Shown here: positions 1 to 9,812 of the stretch, one piece after another
Layout: each line of letters starts with the position of its first letter
Position numbering within the stretch: the stretch's first letter is position 1
Assembly: GCA_030285985.1 (NCBI GenBank)
Contig: CP127384.1
Coordinates: 2,034,501 to 2,098,500 of the forward strand
Direction of reading: 5' to 3'
Source: Aquidulcibacter paucihalophilus
GTDB lineage: Bacteria > Pseudomonadota > Alphaproteobacteria > Caulobacterales > Caulobacteraceae
DNA: 64,000 bases
Translations under genes and position numbers: made by a program
The notes under the pieces: generated by a model
Databases searched by the model: none
The model's input: only the letters and a program-made list of their open reading frames with translations
Told to the model about the DNA's origin: nothing

Positions 1-2789
1 CGCTCGGACGACAGGCTCATCGGCTTGTTCGGCGGCGTGGTCAGATAGGCGAAGGCGCGCGCCTTGGCCCGGCCGATGCGGCCGCGGATCTGGTGCAGCT
101 GGGCCAGGCCGAACATGTCGGCCTTGTGCACGATCAGGGTGTTGGCCGTGGGCACATCCAGCCCGCTCTCGACGATCGTGGTCGACAGCAGCAGGTCGTA
201 GCTGCCGTCGTAGAAGGCGCTCATCACGTCTTCCAGCTGGGTCGGCGACATCTGGCCGTGACCGACCACGAATTTGATCTCCGGCACCTTCTCGCGAAGG
301 AACTGTTCGATGTCCGGCAGGTCCGACAGGCGCGGCACGACATAATAGGCCTGACCGCCGCGGTATTTCTCGCGCAGCAGGGCCTCGCGGACCAGCACCG
401 GGTCCCACGGCGTGACATAGGTCCGCACCGCCAGTCGATCGACCGGCGGGGTGGCGATGATCGACATCTCGCGGATGCCCGACAGCGCCATCTGCAGCGT
501 CCGGGGGATCGGCGTGGCCGTCAGGGTCAGCAGGTGAACGTCGGCGCGGAGGCCCTTCAGCTTCTCCTTGTGCTTGACGCCGAAATGCTGCTCTTCATCA
601 ACAATAACAAGGCCCAGATCCTTGAACCCGACCTGATCACTGAGCACCGCATGGGTGCCGACGACAATCTCGAACGAGCCGTCCTTGAGCCCCGCGCGCG
701 TCTCGGCCGCGTCCTTGGCCGTGACCATCCGCGACAGGTGCCGCACCTTGACCGGCCAGCCGGCGAACCGCTCGCTGAAGGTCTTGAAATGCTGCCGCGC
801 CAGCAGGGTCGTCGGGCAGACGATGGCCACCTGCTGCCCCGTCATGGCCACCACGAAGGCGGCGCGCAGCGCCACCTCGGTCTTGCCGAAGCCGACGTCG
901 CCGCAGATCAGCCGGTCCATCGGCGTGCCCTTGCCGAGGTCCTCCAGCACATCGCCGATGGCGTTCAGCTGGTCGTCCGTCTCCTCGTACGGGAAGCGGG
1001 CGCAGAACTCGTCGAACAGGCCGTGCGGCGGCGTGATCGGGTCGGACGACCGCAGCGACCGCTTGGCCGCGAGCGCGATCAGCCCCTCGGCCATGTCGCG
1101 CAGACGGGCCTTGGCCTTGGCCTTGCGCGCCTGCCAGCCCGCCCCGCCCAGCCGGTCCAGTTGCGCCCCGTCGGTCTCCGAACCGTAGCGGGTCAGCAGG
1201 TCGATGTTCTCGACCGGCAGGTACAGCTTGCTGTCGCCGGCGTAGAGCAGTTCCAGACAGTCGTGCGGCGCCTGCTGGATCTCCAGCGTCTTCAGCCCCT
1301 CATAGCGGCCGATGCCGTGGTCGAGGTGGACCACCAGATCGCCGGTCGTCAGGGCGGAGGCCTCGGCGAGGAAGTTCGACGCCCGCCGCTTCTTCTTCGG
1401 CCGCGCCAGCCGGTCGCCCAGCATGTCGGTCTCGGAGATGACGGCGATCGCGTCCGTCTCGAAGCCATGTTCGACCGGCAGGACGCCGCGCAGATAGATG
1501 TCCTTCGGCGCCGTCTGGACATCGGCCCAGTTGCGCACCGCCACGACGTGTTCCAGCCCGTGGTCTGCCAGCATGGCCGCCAGCCGCTCGGACGATCCCT
1601 CGGTCCAGGACGCGAACAGAACCCGCTTGCCGGCCGCCTTCAGCGCCTCGGCATGCCGCGCCACGGCCTCGAACAGATTGACGCTGTCCTGCGCCCGCTC
1701 GGCCGAGAAGCTGCGCCCCAGCCGCCCGCCGGCATCGTCGCCCGGGCCCTGGAAGGGCGACAGACGCCGCACCCATCGGCCCGCCAGGGCGCTGTGCCAG
1801 TCGCTCTCGCCCAGATACAGCCGCTCGGGCGGCAGGGCGCGATAGGCGGCCCCGCCCTTGCCCATCGCCGCATCACGACGCGCCTCATAGGCGTCGCGGG
1901 TCAGGGTCCAGCGCTCGCCCCGCGCCGCCTCGACCTGATTGTCGAGGAACAGCCGCGCGTCGTCGGGCAGATAGTCGAACAGGGTCTCGAGCCGGTCGTA
2001 GAGCAGCGGCAGCCAGTGCTCCATGCCCTGCCGCCGCGCGCCCTCGCTGATGGCGGCGTAGAGCGGATCGTCTCCCGCCGCGCCGAACAGACCGAGGTAG
2101 CCGGTGCGGAAGCGGGAGATACTGTCGGGGTCGAGCAGGGCCTCGGACACGGGTGCCAGGTGCACCTCGCGCAACTGGCCGGTCGACCGCTGGGTGGCCG
2201 GGTCGAAGGTCCGGATCGACTCCAGCTCCGAGCCGAACATGTCCAGCCGCACCGGCTCCTCAAAGCCCGGCGGATAGACGTCAATCACCCCGCCGCGCAC
2301 GGCGAACTCGCCCTTCTCCGACACGGTCGAGGCGCGCATGTAGCCGTTGGCCGCGAAATACCGCTCCAGCGCCGCGGTCTCGAGGTCGAGCCCGACCGTG
2401 GTCTGGAACCCGGCGCCGTTGGTGACTTCCCGCGGCGGCGTCCGCTGCATGGCCGCGCCGACCGTGGTGACGACCAGCACCGGCTTGCGGTCGCCGGGCG
2501 CGCGCTGCGCCAGCCGCGTCAGGGCCGCCATCCGCTCGGCCGAGGCCGACGAGGTCGGGCTCAACCGGTCGTAGGGCAAACAATCCCAGGCCGGGAACTC
2601 CACGATCTCGATATCGTCGGCGAAGAAGCCGAAGGCCTGCACGAACTCGCCCATCCGGGCGTAGTCCCGCGCGACGAACAGACCCACACCGCCGTCGGCC
2701 TTCAGCCGTTCGGCGACGACCAGGGCATCCAGCCCCTCCGGCGCGCCGCCCAGATCCTGATCACTGCGTTTGGGAAGCGCGCCGTCCAT
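1..2789 (-). CDS. mfd: Transcription-repair coupling factor Mfd, C-terminus beyond window edge
   Basis: Mfd is a DNA translocase that removes RNA polymerase stalled at lesions and recruits UvrA. About 929 codons are visible from the ATG at 2789; family proteins are near 1150 residues, so roughly the last 200 lie left of the window. Seen: an N-terminal UvrB-like region, an RNA-polymerase-interaction segment with [14 protein letters not shown], Walker [12 protein letters not shown], a DEEQHFG box II, and a RecG-like C-terminal helicase block ending [20 protein letters not shown]. The ATG overlaps the sdhE stop by one base (TGATG), so the two are probably translationally coupled. No damage is visible in the reading frame. 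Confidence 0.95.
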   Translation of the reverse strand, partial: MDGALPKRSDQDLGGAPEGLDALVVAERLKADGGVGLFVARDYARMGEFVQAFGFFADDIEIVEFPAWDCLPYDRLSPTSSASAERMAALTRLAQRAPGDRKPVLVVTTVGAAMQRTPPREVTNGAGFQTTVGLDLETAALERYFAANGYMRASTVSEKGEFAVRGGVIDVYPPGFEEPVRLDMFGSELESIRTFDPATQRSTGQLREVHLAPVSEALLDPDSISRFRTGYLGLFGAAGDDPLYAAISEGARRQGMEHWLPLLYDRLETLFDYLPDDARLFLDNQVEAARGERWTLTRDAYEARRDAAMGKGGAAYRALPPERLYLGESDWHSALAGRWVRRLSPFQGPGDDAGGRLGRSFSAERAQDSVNLFEAVARHAEALKAAGKRVLFASWTEGSSERLAAMLADHGLEHVVAVRNWADVQTAPKDIYLRGVLPVEHGFETDAIAVISETDMLGDRLARPKKKRRASNFLAEASALTTGDLVVHLDHGIGRYEGLKTLEIQQAPHDCLELLYAGDSKLYLPVENIDLLTRYGSETDGAQLDRLGGAGWQARKAKAKARLRDMAEGLIALAAKRSLRSSDPITPPHGLFDEFCARFPYEETDDQLNAIGDVLEDLGKGTPMDRLICGDVGFGKTEVALRAAFVVAMTGQQVAIVCPTTLLARQHFKTFSERFAGWPVKVRHLSRMVTAKDAAETRAGLKDGSFEIVVGTHAVLSDQVGFKDLGLVIVDEEQHFGVKHKEKLKGLRADVHLLTLTATPIPRTLQMALSGIREMSIIATPPVDRLAVRTYVTPWDPVLVREALLREKYRGGQAYYVVPRLSDLPDIEQFLREKVPEIKFVVGHGQMSPTQLEDVMSAFYDGSYDLLLSTTIVESGLDVPTANTLIVHKADMFGLAQLHQIRGRIGRAKARAFAYLTTPPNKPMSLSSE

Positions 2790-3094
2790 CAGCCGGCCCC
2801 CTCGGCCACAGCCGCGGCGACATGGTCGCGCATGAAGATCCGCAGCTTGATCATCACGGGCGTGTCGTGGACCGGCGGCGTGGGCTCCGTCCCGGTGATC
2901 CAGGCGTAGATGCGGTGATCGTCGTCCTCGGCCAGCAGGGCTTCGAGCGAATCCAGCTCGCTCTCGTCCAGCGATGGACCGACCTGGTCGACAAAGGGGC
3001 CCAGCACCAGGTCGGCCTCGCGGAACCCGCGCCGCCATGCCCGGAAAGTGATCCGGCCGAGTCGTTGCTTCAGACGTGCGTCAATATCGGCCAC
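2789..3094 (-). CDS. sdhE: SdhE family FAD assembly factor of succinate dehydrogenase
   Basis: Small cytoplasmic protein (101 residues) of the SdhE/Sdh5 family (DUF339), which promotes covalent flavinylation of SdhA. The family signature is visible as FRAWRRGFREADLVLGPF near residues 17-34, which carries the RGxxE-type motif. The start is taken as the GTG at 3094 because an AAGGA sequence lies just upstream and because longer in-frame reading adds no family-like sequence. It precedes mfd with a one-base stop/start overlap, an order common in alphaproteobacteria, and it is divergent from recG about 85 bp away. Confidence 0.87.
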   Translation of the reverse strand: MADIDARLKQRLGRITFRAWRRGFREADLVLGPFVDQVGPSLDESELDSLEALLAEDDDHRIYAWITGTEPTPPVHDTPVMIKLRIFMRDHVAAAVAEGAG

Positions 3095-3179
3095 AAGGTT
3101 CCTTGCCCGGTCGGTGAGGTTCAATCGCGCTGCGGAGATAGCGTTCCAGACGCGCTTTCGCCAGCTATGCTGTCGTCGC

Positions 3180-5267
3180 ATGCGGCCCCAGATTCTCTTT
3201 CCCCTGTTCGCGGAGGTTTCCAGCCTGAAGGGCGTGGGGCCGAAGATCCTGCCGCTCGTCCAGAAACTGGCCGGGCCGCTGGTCCGCGACGTGGCCTTCC
3301 TGTCGCCCTCGGGCCTGATCGTTCGCCAGCCGATGACGGCGGTGAATGCGGTCGAGGGGCAGGTCGGAATCTTCGAGGTCGTCATCGACCGGCTGTTCGT
3401 GCCCGGCAAACCCGGTGCCCCGATCAAGGTCCGGGCCTCTGACGACACCGGCTTTGTCCACATGATCTGGTTCGGCGGTTCGGCCCAGCACATCGATCGC
3501 CTCCTGCCCAAGGGTCAGAAGCGGCTGGTCTCAGGCAAGGTCGAACGCTTCAACGCCGAGGTCCAGATCGTCCATCCGGACATCTTCACGCCCGAACAGG
3601 CCGGCGAGATCGCCGCCATCGAGCCGGTCTATCCGGCGACCGCCGGCCTCTCCTCACGCGTGGTCCGCAAACTGGTTCAGGCCGCCCTCACCCACGCGCC
3701 CGAACTGCCGGAGTGGCAGGACCCGGCGTGGCTGGCGAAGACCCGCTGGCCCGGCTGGCGCGCAGCGCTCGAGTCCCTGCACGCCCCCGCCTCCGAACCC
3801 GAGCTGGAGCCCGACGCCCCGGCCCGGCAGCGGCTTGCCTACGACGAATTGCTGGCGCACCAGCTGGCCCTCGCGCGCCGTCGCCGCGCGCGCCAGATCA
3901 CGCCAGGACCGCGCATCGCGCCGGGCGAGGCCTCCGCTCAGCTGCAGGCCGCTCTGGGCTTCGACCTGACGGGTGCCCAGCAACAGGCCGTCGCCGAGAT
4001 CCGCCGCGACCTCGCCTCGGGCGAACAGATGGGCCGGCTGCTGCAGGGCGACGTCGGCTCGGGCAAGACGGCGGTCGCCGCCCTGGCCCTGGCGGATGCC
4101 GCCGCGTCCGGCTTCCAGGCCGCCCTGATGGCACCCACCGAAATCCTCGCCCGCCAGCACTGGCAGCGTCTGGCACCGCTTCTGGAAGCGGCCGGGGTAT
4201 CGACCATTCTCCTGACTGGCCGCGACACCCCCGCCGAGCGCCGCGTCCGACTGGCGGCCCTCGCTTCGGGCGAGGCCCAAATCGCCATCGGCACCCACGC
4301 CCTGTTCCAGGACGCCGTCCGCTTCGACCGGCTGGCGCTCGCCGTCATCGACGAACAGCACCGCTTCGGCGTCAATGAGCGCCAGCGGCTGCAGGCCAAG
4401 GGCGACCCGCGCACCGGTGGCGTCCATCTGCTGACCATGTCGGCCACCCCCATCCCACGCACCCTGGAACTGACCCAGTACGGCGAGCTCGAGGTCTCCC
4501 GCCTGAACGAAAAACCGCCGGGCCGAACGCCGATCACCACCGCCGTCCTGCCGCTGGCCCGCATCAGCGAGGTGGCCAAACGGCTCAAGGCGGCGATCGA
4601 CAGCGGTGCCCAGGCCTACTGGATCTGCCCTCTGGTGGCCGAGAGCGAGGCCATTGACCTCGCCGCCGCCGAGGCCCGCGCCGCCGACCTGCGCCGCATC
4701 CTCAAGATCGAGGTCGGCCTGGCCCACGGCCAGATGCCGGGCGCCGAGCGCGAGGCCGTGATGGCCGATTTCGCCGACGGACGTATCCCGCTGCTGGTGG
4801 CCACCACCGTGGTCGAGGTCGGGGTCGATGTGCCCAACGCCACCATCATGGTCATCGAACACGCCGACCGCTTCGGCCTGGCCCAGTTGCACCAGCTGCG
4901 GGGCCGCGTGGGGCGCGGAGCCAAGGCCAGCGCCTGCATCCTGCTGTACGGCGGCGGGGACGACGGGCTCGGCGAGACGGCGCGGCTGCGGCTCGAAACC
5001 CTGCGGCGCACCGAGGACGGCTTCGAGATCGCCGAGGAAGACTTCCGCCTGCGCGGCGGCGGCGATCCTTTAGGTCTCAAACAGAGCGGCTTCCCGGCCT
5101 ACCGTTTCGCCGACCCGATCCGGCACCGGTCGCTGCTGCTGACGGCGGCCGACGATGCCCGTCTGGTACTCGGCCGCGACCCGGACCTGACCAGCCCGCG
5201 CGGTGAGGCGGTCAAGGTGCTCGAGGCCCTGTTCGACTGGCGCAACGACCGGCCTGGGATCGACTAG
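3180..5267 (+). CDS. recG: ATP-dependent DNA helicase RecG
   Basis: RecG remodels stalled forks and Holliday junctions. The protein has 695 residues, the usual length. Seen: N-terminal wedge (OB-fold) region after LKGVGPKILPLVQKL, Walker A GDVGSGKTAVA, box II DEQHRFG, the [12 protein letters not shown] motif III, and the QLHQLRGRVGRG motif near the C-terminus. I place the start at the ATG at 3180, where family homology begins; an in-frame upstream extension overlaps sdhE and reads like non-coding sequence. Its TAG stop is interleaved with the stop of the convergent DUF3089 gene in one CTAG (5264-5267). Confidence 0.95.
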   Translation: MRPQILFPLFAEVSSLKGVGPKILPLVQKLAGPLVRDVAFLSPSGLIVRQPMTAVNAVEGQVGIFEVVIDRLFVPGKPGAPIKVRASDDTGFVHMIWFGGSAQHIDRLLPKGQKRLVSGKVERFNAEVQIVHPDIFTPEQAGEIAAIEPVYPATAGLSSRVVRKLVQAALTHAPELPEWQDPAWLAKTRWPGWRAALESLHAPASEPELEPDAPARQRLAYDELLAHQLALARRRRARQITPGPRIAPGEASAQLQAALGFDLTGAQQQAVAEIRRDLASGEQMGRLLQGDVGSGKTAVAALALADAAASGFQAALMAPTEILARQHWQRLAPLLEAAGVSTILLTGRDTPAERRVRLAALASGEAQIAIGTHALFQDAVRFDRLALAVIDEQHRFGVNERQRLQAKGDPRTGGVHLLTMSATPIPRTLELTQYGELEVSRLNEKPPGRTPITTAVLPLARISEVAKRLKAAIDSGAQAYWICPLVAESEAIDLAAAEARAADLRRILKIEVGLAHGQMPGAEREAVMADFADGRIPLLVATTVVEVGVDVPNATIMVIEHADRFGLAQLHQLRGRVGRGAKASACILLYGGGDDGLGETARLRLETLRRTEDGFEIAEEDFRLRGGGDPLGLKQSGFPAYRFADPIRHRSLLLTAADDARLVLGRDPDLTSPRGEAVKVLEALFDWRNDRPGID

Positions 5268-6370
5268 GCCGGCTTGCGCGCCTGCCAGACCGCGAGCCGC
5301 GCCTGAACATCGGCTTCAATATCGCCATAGAACAGATTGTAAGGCCGTGACTTTCTCCGATCGGCCCAGCCGCCGGTCTCGCGGAATGACTCCGTTCGCG
5401 GCTCGGTGTGGCGCAGCAGGCCGCCCCGGCACTGGGTAGCGATCTCGCGGGCCATCAGGGCCGGTCGCACGCCCCATTCGAGCCCCGTCGCATTGGTCGC
5501 GCCCTGGTGCAGCCGGGCCTCGACCGGGGCCGTGTCGGTCGAACCGGTCACCGGGTTGACGCACAGGGCCGCCCGCCCCCCGAGGTCGACCAGCCGCCCC
5601 CGCCCGTCCCAGACCAGCGCCCGCCGCAACCGCCGGCGTCCGGCGCCGTCGTTGTCCTCGCTGACCGGCGACCAGGCCACGATGCAACCGACCTGGTCGC
5701 GGCTGACGCAGGCCGGAACCTGCGGCGACAGGCCGTCGGCCGCCACCACGACATCCATCAGATAGGCCGCCACCAGCCGGCCGCGCAGGGTGGGGTCATC
5801 CGCCACCCGCTCGCGCACCAGCCGCTCGACCAGATCACCACCCTGCTCCACCCCGGCCAGAACGATGGGGCCGTCCGGGTGTCGCGCGATCCAGGCCGTA
5901 AAGGCCGCGTCGATGTCGCGCCAGGCGAAGGCCCGCGCCTCGCGGGCGTCGTCGCGCAGGGTCAGCCGGGTGTAGAGACTGCCCTGTCGATAGCGCGGCG
6001 CGCTGATCCCCCCGGCCCGCGCGAACGGTCCCGCATAGTTGGGCAGGACGACCCGCTTCAGCCAGGCGTCGGCCGCAGGATCGCCGATCGGCCCGTTCCA
6101 CTCGCGACCACCGTCATAGGTGGTCGAATGCACGAAGAAGACGGCCGCAGGCCCTGACTCCGGTCCGGTCGCGTCGCGCAGCGCCCAGGCACCCGGGTCG
6201 CCATAGTCGGGGGCCGGCGGCGGCGTATAGGTCTGGAACGGCACCTGCGGATCCAGACTGGCCCTCAGGATGTCACCGCGCCACACCGCCACCGCCGTGA
6301 CCAGAACGAGCACAAAGGTCAGGCCGATCCAGCCGGCCCATTGGCGCAGGCTCATCCGGCCGGGCGTCAT
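5264..6370 (-). CDS. DUF3089 family membrane-anchored alpha/beta-hydrolase-like protein
   Basis: A 368-residue protein with one N-terminal membrane segment (about residues 10-28, WAGWIGLTFVLVLVTAVAVW) followed by a periplasmic domain of the DUF3089 type: FFVHSTTYDGGREWNG, then VLAGVEQGG in the place of a serine-nucleophile elbow, and NLFYGDIEADVQARL at the C-terminus. DUF3089 proteins resemble alpha/beta hydrolases but no substrate is established, and I do not assign one. The start ATG at 6370 overlaps the hldD stop (ATGA), so it is the last gene of the kdsA-hldE-hldD run. A link to envelope or LPS metabolism is inferred from context only. Confidence 0.78.
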   Translation of the reverse strand: MTPGRMSLRQWAGWIGLTFVLVLVTAVAVWRGDILRASLDPQVPFQTYTPPPAPDYGDPGAWALRDATGPESGPAAVFFVHSTTYDGGREWNGPIGDPAADAWLKRVVLPNYAGPFARAGGISAPRYRQGSLYTRLTLRDDAREARAFAWRDIDAAFTAWIARHPDGPIVLAGVEQGGDLVERLVRERVADDPTLRGRLVAAYLMDVVVAADGLSPQVPACVSRDQVGCIVAWSPVSEDNDGAGRRRLRRALVWDGRGRLVDLGGRAALCVNPVTGSTDTAPVEARLHQGATNATGLEWGVRPALMAREIATQCRGGLLRHTEPRTESFRETGGWADRRKSRPYNLFYGDIEADVQARLAVWQARKPA

Positions 6371-7368
6371 CGATACGGGTCCGCCGTCGCCAGGAAGGAC
6401 TGGACGTAGCGACGCACCCCCTCCTCCAGCGGGGTCGACTGCCCTTGGAAGCCCGCCGCCCGCACCCGATCCATCCGGGCCTCGGTGAAATACTGGTATT
6501 TGTCCCGGATGCTCTCGGGGGTGTCGACGTATTCGACCCGGGGCGTCTTGCCCGCCGCCGCGAAGGTGGCGTTGGCCAGGTCCAGGAAGGAGCGCGCCTG
6601 CCCCGAGCCGGCGTTGAACACGCCTGAGACGCCGGGCGTGTCGAGCAGCCACTCGATGATGTCGACCACGTCGTCGACGAAGACGAAGTCGCGCATCTGG
6701 CCGCCATCGGCGTAGGCCGGGTTGTGCGAGCGGAACAGGGTGACCGGCTCATCGGCCTGCACCTTCGGCCAGATCTGGGCCACGACCGACTTCATCCCGC
6801 CCTTGTGACCCTCGTTCGGGCCATAGACGTTGAAGAATTTCAGCCCCGCCCACTGGCCCGGCGACTGACCCCGGTCCGACTGGCGCGCCGCATACTGATC
6901 GAACAGCATTTTTGAATAGCCATAGGCGTTTAGCGGCTTGAGCGAAGCCAATGCCTCAAGGCTGTCATCATCCTCGAACCCCGCCTCACCATCGCCATAG
7001 GTGGCCGCGGACGAGGCGTAGATCATCCGCGCGTCGCGCAGGGCGCACCAGTCCCAAATGTCGCGCGACAGGCTGAAATTGGTGCGCAGGATCAGGTCGG
7101 CATCCGGCTCCGTGGTCGAGGAGATGGCCCCCATATGCACCACGGCCTCGACCGACTCGGCATGCCGCTCCAGCTGTTCGAACAGCTCCTCAGGCTGCCA
7201 GAAGTCGGCGATGGGGTGTTTGGCGATATTCTTCCACTTGCCCAGGGCGGCGTCTTCCAGACGGTCGCAGACGACCACGTCGCGCCGGTCCTCGGCGCAC
7301 AGTCGCGCAACGATATTGGAGCCGATGAAGCCCGCGCCGCCCGTGACCACGATCATGCGCCGGCTCAT
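6367..7368 (-). CDS. hldD: ADP-L-glycero-D-manno-heptose-6-epimerase
   Basis: HldD inverts C-6 of ADP-D-glycero-D-manno-heptose to give the heptose donor for LPS inner core. The 333-residue protein is a short-chain-dehydrogenase-fold epimerase. Seen: N-terminal Rossmann loop GGAGFIGSN, the SSAATYG serine segment, the YGYSKMLFDQY catalytic Tyr-xxx-Lys, and KFFNVYGPNEGHKGGMKS, typical of HldD. It overlaps hldE upstream by 4 nt and the DUF3089 gene downstream by 4 nt, which supports one polycistronic message. Cytoplasmic. Confidence 0.95.
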   Translation of the reverse strand: MSRRMIVVTGGAGFIGSNIVARLCAEDRRDVVVCDRLEDAALGKWKNIAKHPIADFWQPEELFEQLERHAESVEAVVHMGAISSTTEPDADLILRTNFSLSRDIWDWCALRDARMIYASSAATYGDGEAGFEDDDSLEALASLKPLNAYGYSKMLFDQYAARQSDRGQSPGQWAGLKFFNVYGPNEGHKGGMKSVVAQIWPKVQADEPVTLFRSHNPAYADGGQMRDFVFVDDVVDIIEWLLDTPGVSGVFNAGSGQARSFLDLANATFAAAGKTPRVEYVDTPESIRDKYQYFTEARMDRVRAAGFQGQSTPLEEGVRRYVQSFLATADPYR

Positions 7369-8819
7369 GCTTCGTCCTTCATCTTCTCGATCGTCTTCGT
7401 GGTGGAATAGCCATCCTCGAAGGTCGCGAGTCTGACTTCCCCGCCCCAGCTCTCGACCAGATCGCCGCCGACCACGCCCTCCCGCGTATAGTCCGCGCCC
7501 TTGATCAGCACATCGGGCCGCAGCCGTGCGATCAGGGCCAGGGGTGTCGGATCATCAAAGGCCGTGACGCGGTCCACGGACTGCAGCCCGCCGATCACCA
7601 CGGCCCGGCTGTCCAGATCATTGATCGGCCGGCCCTCGCCCTTCAGACGCCGCACCGAGGCATCGGTGTTCAGCGCCACCACCAGCCGGTCGCACCAGCC
7701 CCGCGCCTGGGCCAGATAGGCGACGTGGCCGCGGTGTAGGATATCGAAACAGCCGTTGGTGAAGCCGACCTTCAGCCCCTGCCGCTTCCAGCCCTCGACC
7801 ACATGCGCCAGGTCCTCCAGCGGCATGACCTTGGCGTGGGCCCCCGCGGCGTGCTGGCTCATCTCGGCGTCGATCAGTTCGGCCGGCGTAACCACCGCCG
7901 TGCCGGCCTTTCCGACCACCACGCCCGAGGCGAGGATGGCGAACTCGACCGCCGTCTCCAGCGACGCGCCCGCGCCCAGCGCCAGTCCCAGGGCCGCCAG
8001 TCCGGTGTCGCCGGCGCCCGAGACGTCGAAGACTTCCCGCGCCCGTCCGGGGAAATGCCGTACCGGTTCGCCGCGCCGCATCAGGCTCATGCCCTTGCCC
8101 GCACGGGTGACCACCACGGCCTTCGCTGTCGTCTCGTGCAGCAGCGCCTTGAGCGCCGCCTCGACCTCGGCGTCGGTCTCGACCGGCAGGCCGGTGGCCC
8201 CGGCCAGTTCGCTGGCGTTGGGCTTGATCAGATCGACCGCGCCATAGCGGGCGAAGTCGCGCCCCTTGGGGTCGACCACCACCGGCGCGCCCGACTCCTC
8301 GGCCGCCGCCAGCGCCTGGGCGATCACCAGATCGCTGACCACACCCTTCGCGTAATCCGAAAGAAGATATACGGAAGCGCCCGTAAATGCGTCGCTTTCA
8401 TCACCCATCAAGGCCGCCGCTTCTTCATCCAGCCGCAGCAGTTGCTGGCCGGCGGCGACAAAGCGGGTCTTGACGATGGTCGCCACCGCCGCGCGCCGTT
8501 CGAGGGCGTCCTCGATGCCCGGTTCGGCCGCGATCAGGGCCGCCAGCTCATCCCCGGCCGCATCCTTGCCGGCGACGGCGCCGAGGCGCGCGATGCCGCC
8601 CAGCGCCGCGACATTGCGCGCCACATTGCCGACCCCGCCCGGCATGGCCGTGGTCCGGCGCATGCGCAGCACGGGGATCGGCGCCTCGGGCGAGATCCGG
8701 CTGACCTCCCCGTAGACATAGCGGTCCAGCATCAGGTCGCCGACGCAGGCGACCTTCAGTCCGCGCACCCGCTCCAGCAGCGCCTGCAGTTGTCCGAGAT
8801 CGAGCGTCCGTTCAGCCAT
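7365..8819 (-). CDS. hldE: Bifunctional heptose-7-phosphate kinase / heptose-1-phosphate adenylyltransferase
   Basis: HldE phosphorylates heptose-7-phosphate at C-1 and later adenylylates heptose-1-phosphate, flanking the GmhB step of ADP-heptose synthesis. The 484-residue protein shows both halves: a PfkB/ribokinase-type kinase (VACVGDLMLDRYVYGEVSRI near the N-terminus, GGVGNVARNVAALG, and the anion-hole DVSGAGDT), then from about residue 345 a cytidylyltransferase-like domain with FTNGCFDILHRGHVAYL. The two-domain fusion is the common proteobacterial form. It starts 18 nt after kdsA and overlaps hldD by 4 nt. Confidence 0.95.
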   Translation of the reverse strand: MAERTLDLGQLQALLERVRGLKVACVGDLMLDRYVYGEVSRISPEAPIPVLRMRRTTAMPGGVGNVARNVAALGGIARLGAVAGKDAAGDELAALIAAEPGIEDALERRAAVATIVKTRFVAAGQQLLRLDEEAAALMGDESDAFTGASVYLLSDYAKGVVSDLVIAQALAAAEESGAPVVVDPKGRDFARYGAVDLIKPNASELAGATGLPVETDAEVEAALKALLHETTAKAVVVTRAGKGMSLMRRGEPVRHFPGRAREVFDVSGAGDTGLAALGLALGAGASLETAVEFAILASGVVVGKAGTAVVTPAELIDAEMSQHAAGAHAKVMPLEDLAHVVEGWKRQGLKVGFTNGCFDILHRGHVAYLAQARGWCDRLVVALNTDASVRRLKGEGRPINDLDSRAVVIGGLQSVDRVTAFDDPTPLALIARLRPDVLIKGADYTREGVVGGDLVESWGGEVRLATFEDGYSTTKTIEKMKDEA

Positions 8820-8837
8820 CCCCTTGGCCTATCGGAT

Positions 8838-9701
8838 TCAGGCAGCTTTCGCCATCCGCGCCTTGGTCAGGTCGTCATAGGCGATCAGATCGGCGGCCAG
8901 CGCCTCGAACTGGTCCAGCGGCACCATGTTCGGCCCGTCCGACGGCGCATTGTCGGGGTCCTGATGGGTTTCCATGAAGACCGCGTCCACGCCCACGGCC
9001 ACGGCCGCGCGCGCCAGCACCGGCACGAATTCGCGCTGTCCGCCCGAGGACGTCCCCTGCCCGCCCGGCTGCTGCACCGAGTGAGTCGCATCGAACACGA
9101 CCGGGCAGCCGATCTCGCGCAGGATCGGCAGGGCCCGCATGTCGCTGACCAGGGTGTTGTAGCCGAAGCTGGCACCGCGCTCGCAGGCCATGACGTTGGG
9201 ATTTCCGGCGCCGACCACCTTGGCGATCACGTTCTTCATGTCCCAGGGCGCGAGGAACTGGCCCTTCTTGATGTTGATCGCCTTGCCCGTCGCCGCGGCG
9301 GCCAGCAGCAGGTCGGTCTGGCGACTCAGGAAGGCCGGGATCTGGAGCACATCGACCACCTCGGCGGCGATTCGGCAGTGTTCCTCGGTGTGCACGTCGG
9401 TCAGCACCGGCAGGCCGGTGACCTCGCGAATCTCGGCGAAGATCGGCAGCGAGCCTTCGAGGCCGAAACCGCGCGCGGCGGTCGCCGAGGTCCGGTTCGC
9501 CTTGTCGAAACTGGTTTTGTAGATGATGCCGACGTTCAGGCGCTCGCCGATCTCCTTCAGCGCATGGGCCATCTCCAGCGCGTGCTGGCGGCTCTCCAGC
9601 TGGCACGGGCCGGCGATGAAGACGATCCGCTGTCCGCCGCCGATGGAAACGGGGCGCTTCAGCCCATCCTTGATGTCGATAATGGCGTTTGGCTTGGACA
9701 A
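8838..9701 (-). CDS. kdsA: 3-deoxy-8-phosphooctulonate synthase (Kdo-8-P synthase)
   Basis: KdsA condenses phosphoenolpyruvate with arabinose-5-phosphate to make Kdo-8-phosphate, precursor of the Kdo that links lipid A to core. The 287-residue protein has [22 protein letters not shown] and [12 protein letters not shown]. The early motif is AGPCQLES, with Cys where the E. coli enzyme has Asn; in this family that Cys marks the metal-dependent class, so a divalent-metal enzyme is inferred. First gene of the leftward kdsA-hldE-hldD-DUF3089 run. Unlike E. coli, no kdsB or kdsC lies beside it. Confidence 0.94.
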   Translation of the reverse strand: MSKPNAIIDIKDGLKRPVSIGGGQRIVFIAGPCQLESRQHALEMAHALKEIGERLNVGIIYKTSFDKANRTSATAARGFGLEGSLPIFAEIREVTGLPVLTDVHTEEHCRIAAEVVDVLQIPAFLSRQTDLLLAAAATGKAINIKKGQFLAPWDMKNVIAKVVGAGNPNVMACERGASFGYNTLVSDMRALPILREIGCPVVFDATHSVQQPGGQGTSSGGQREFVPVLARAAVAVGVDAVFMETHQDPDNAPSDGPNMVPLDQFEALAADLIAYDDLTKARMAKAA

Positions 9702-9738
9702 GGCGGATTTCCCGGATTTGCGGCTTGGCGACGCGCGG

Positions 9739-9765
9739 CTGATGCCGCACTCATGCGGCGATCAG
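9739..9765. other. Imperfect inverted repeat between kdsA and phr
   Basis: In the 111-bp divergent gap, CTGATGCCGCA and TGCGGCGATCAG form an 11-bp inverted repeat around CTCA with one bulged G. It lies about 38 bp upstream of the kdsA start and 48 bp upstream of the phr start. It could be an operator for either gene or a structured leader. No T-run follows on either side, so a terminator is unlikely. Seen directly; the function is unknown. Confidence 0.4.
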
Positions 9766-9812
9766 GTGGCGTCGGACAGTGAGGTTCGCAAGCTATCACG
9801 GAGCCCACACGC

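Noticed and set aside
93..2909. 938-codon open frame on the plus strand opposite mfd
   Set aside because: High-GC codon bias keeps the antisense frame open. The minus strand gives a clear Mfd with intact helicase motifs; the plus frame is Arg/Gln/His-rich with no family pattern.
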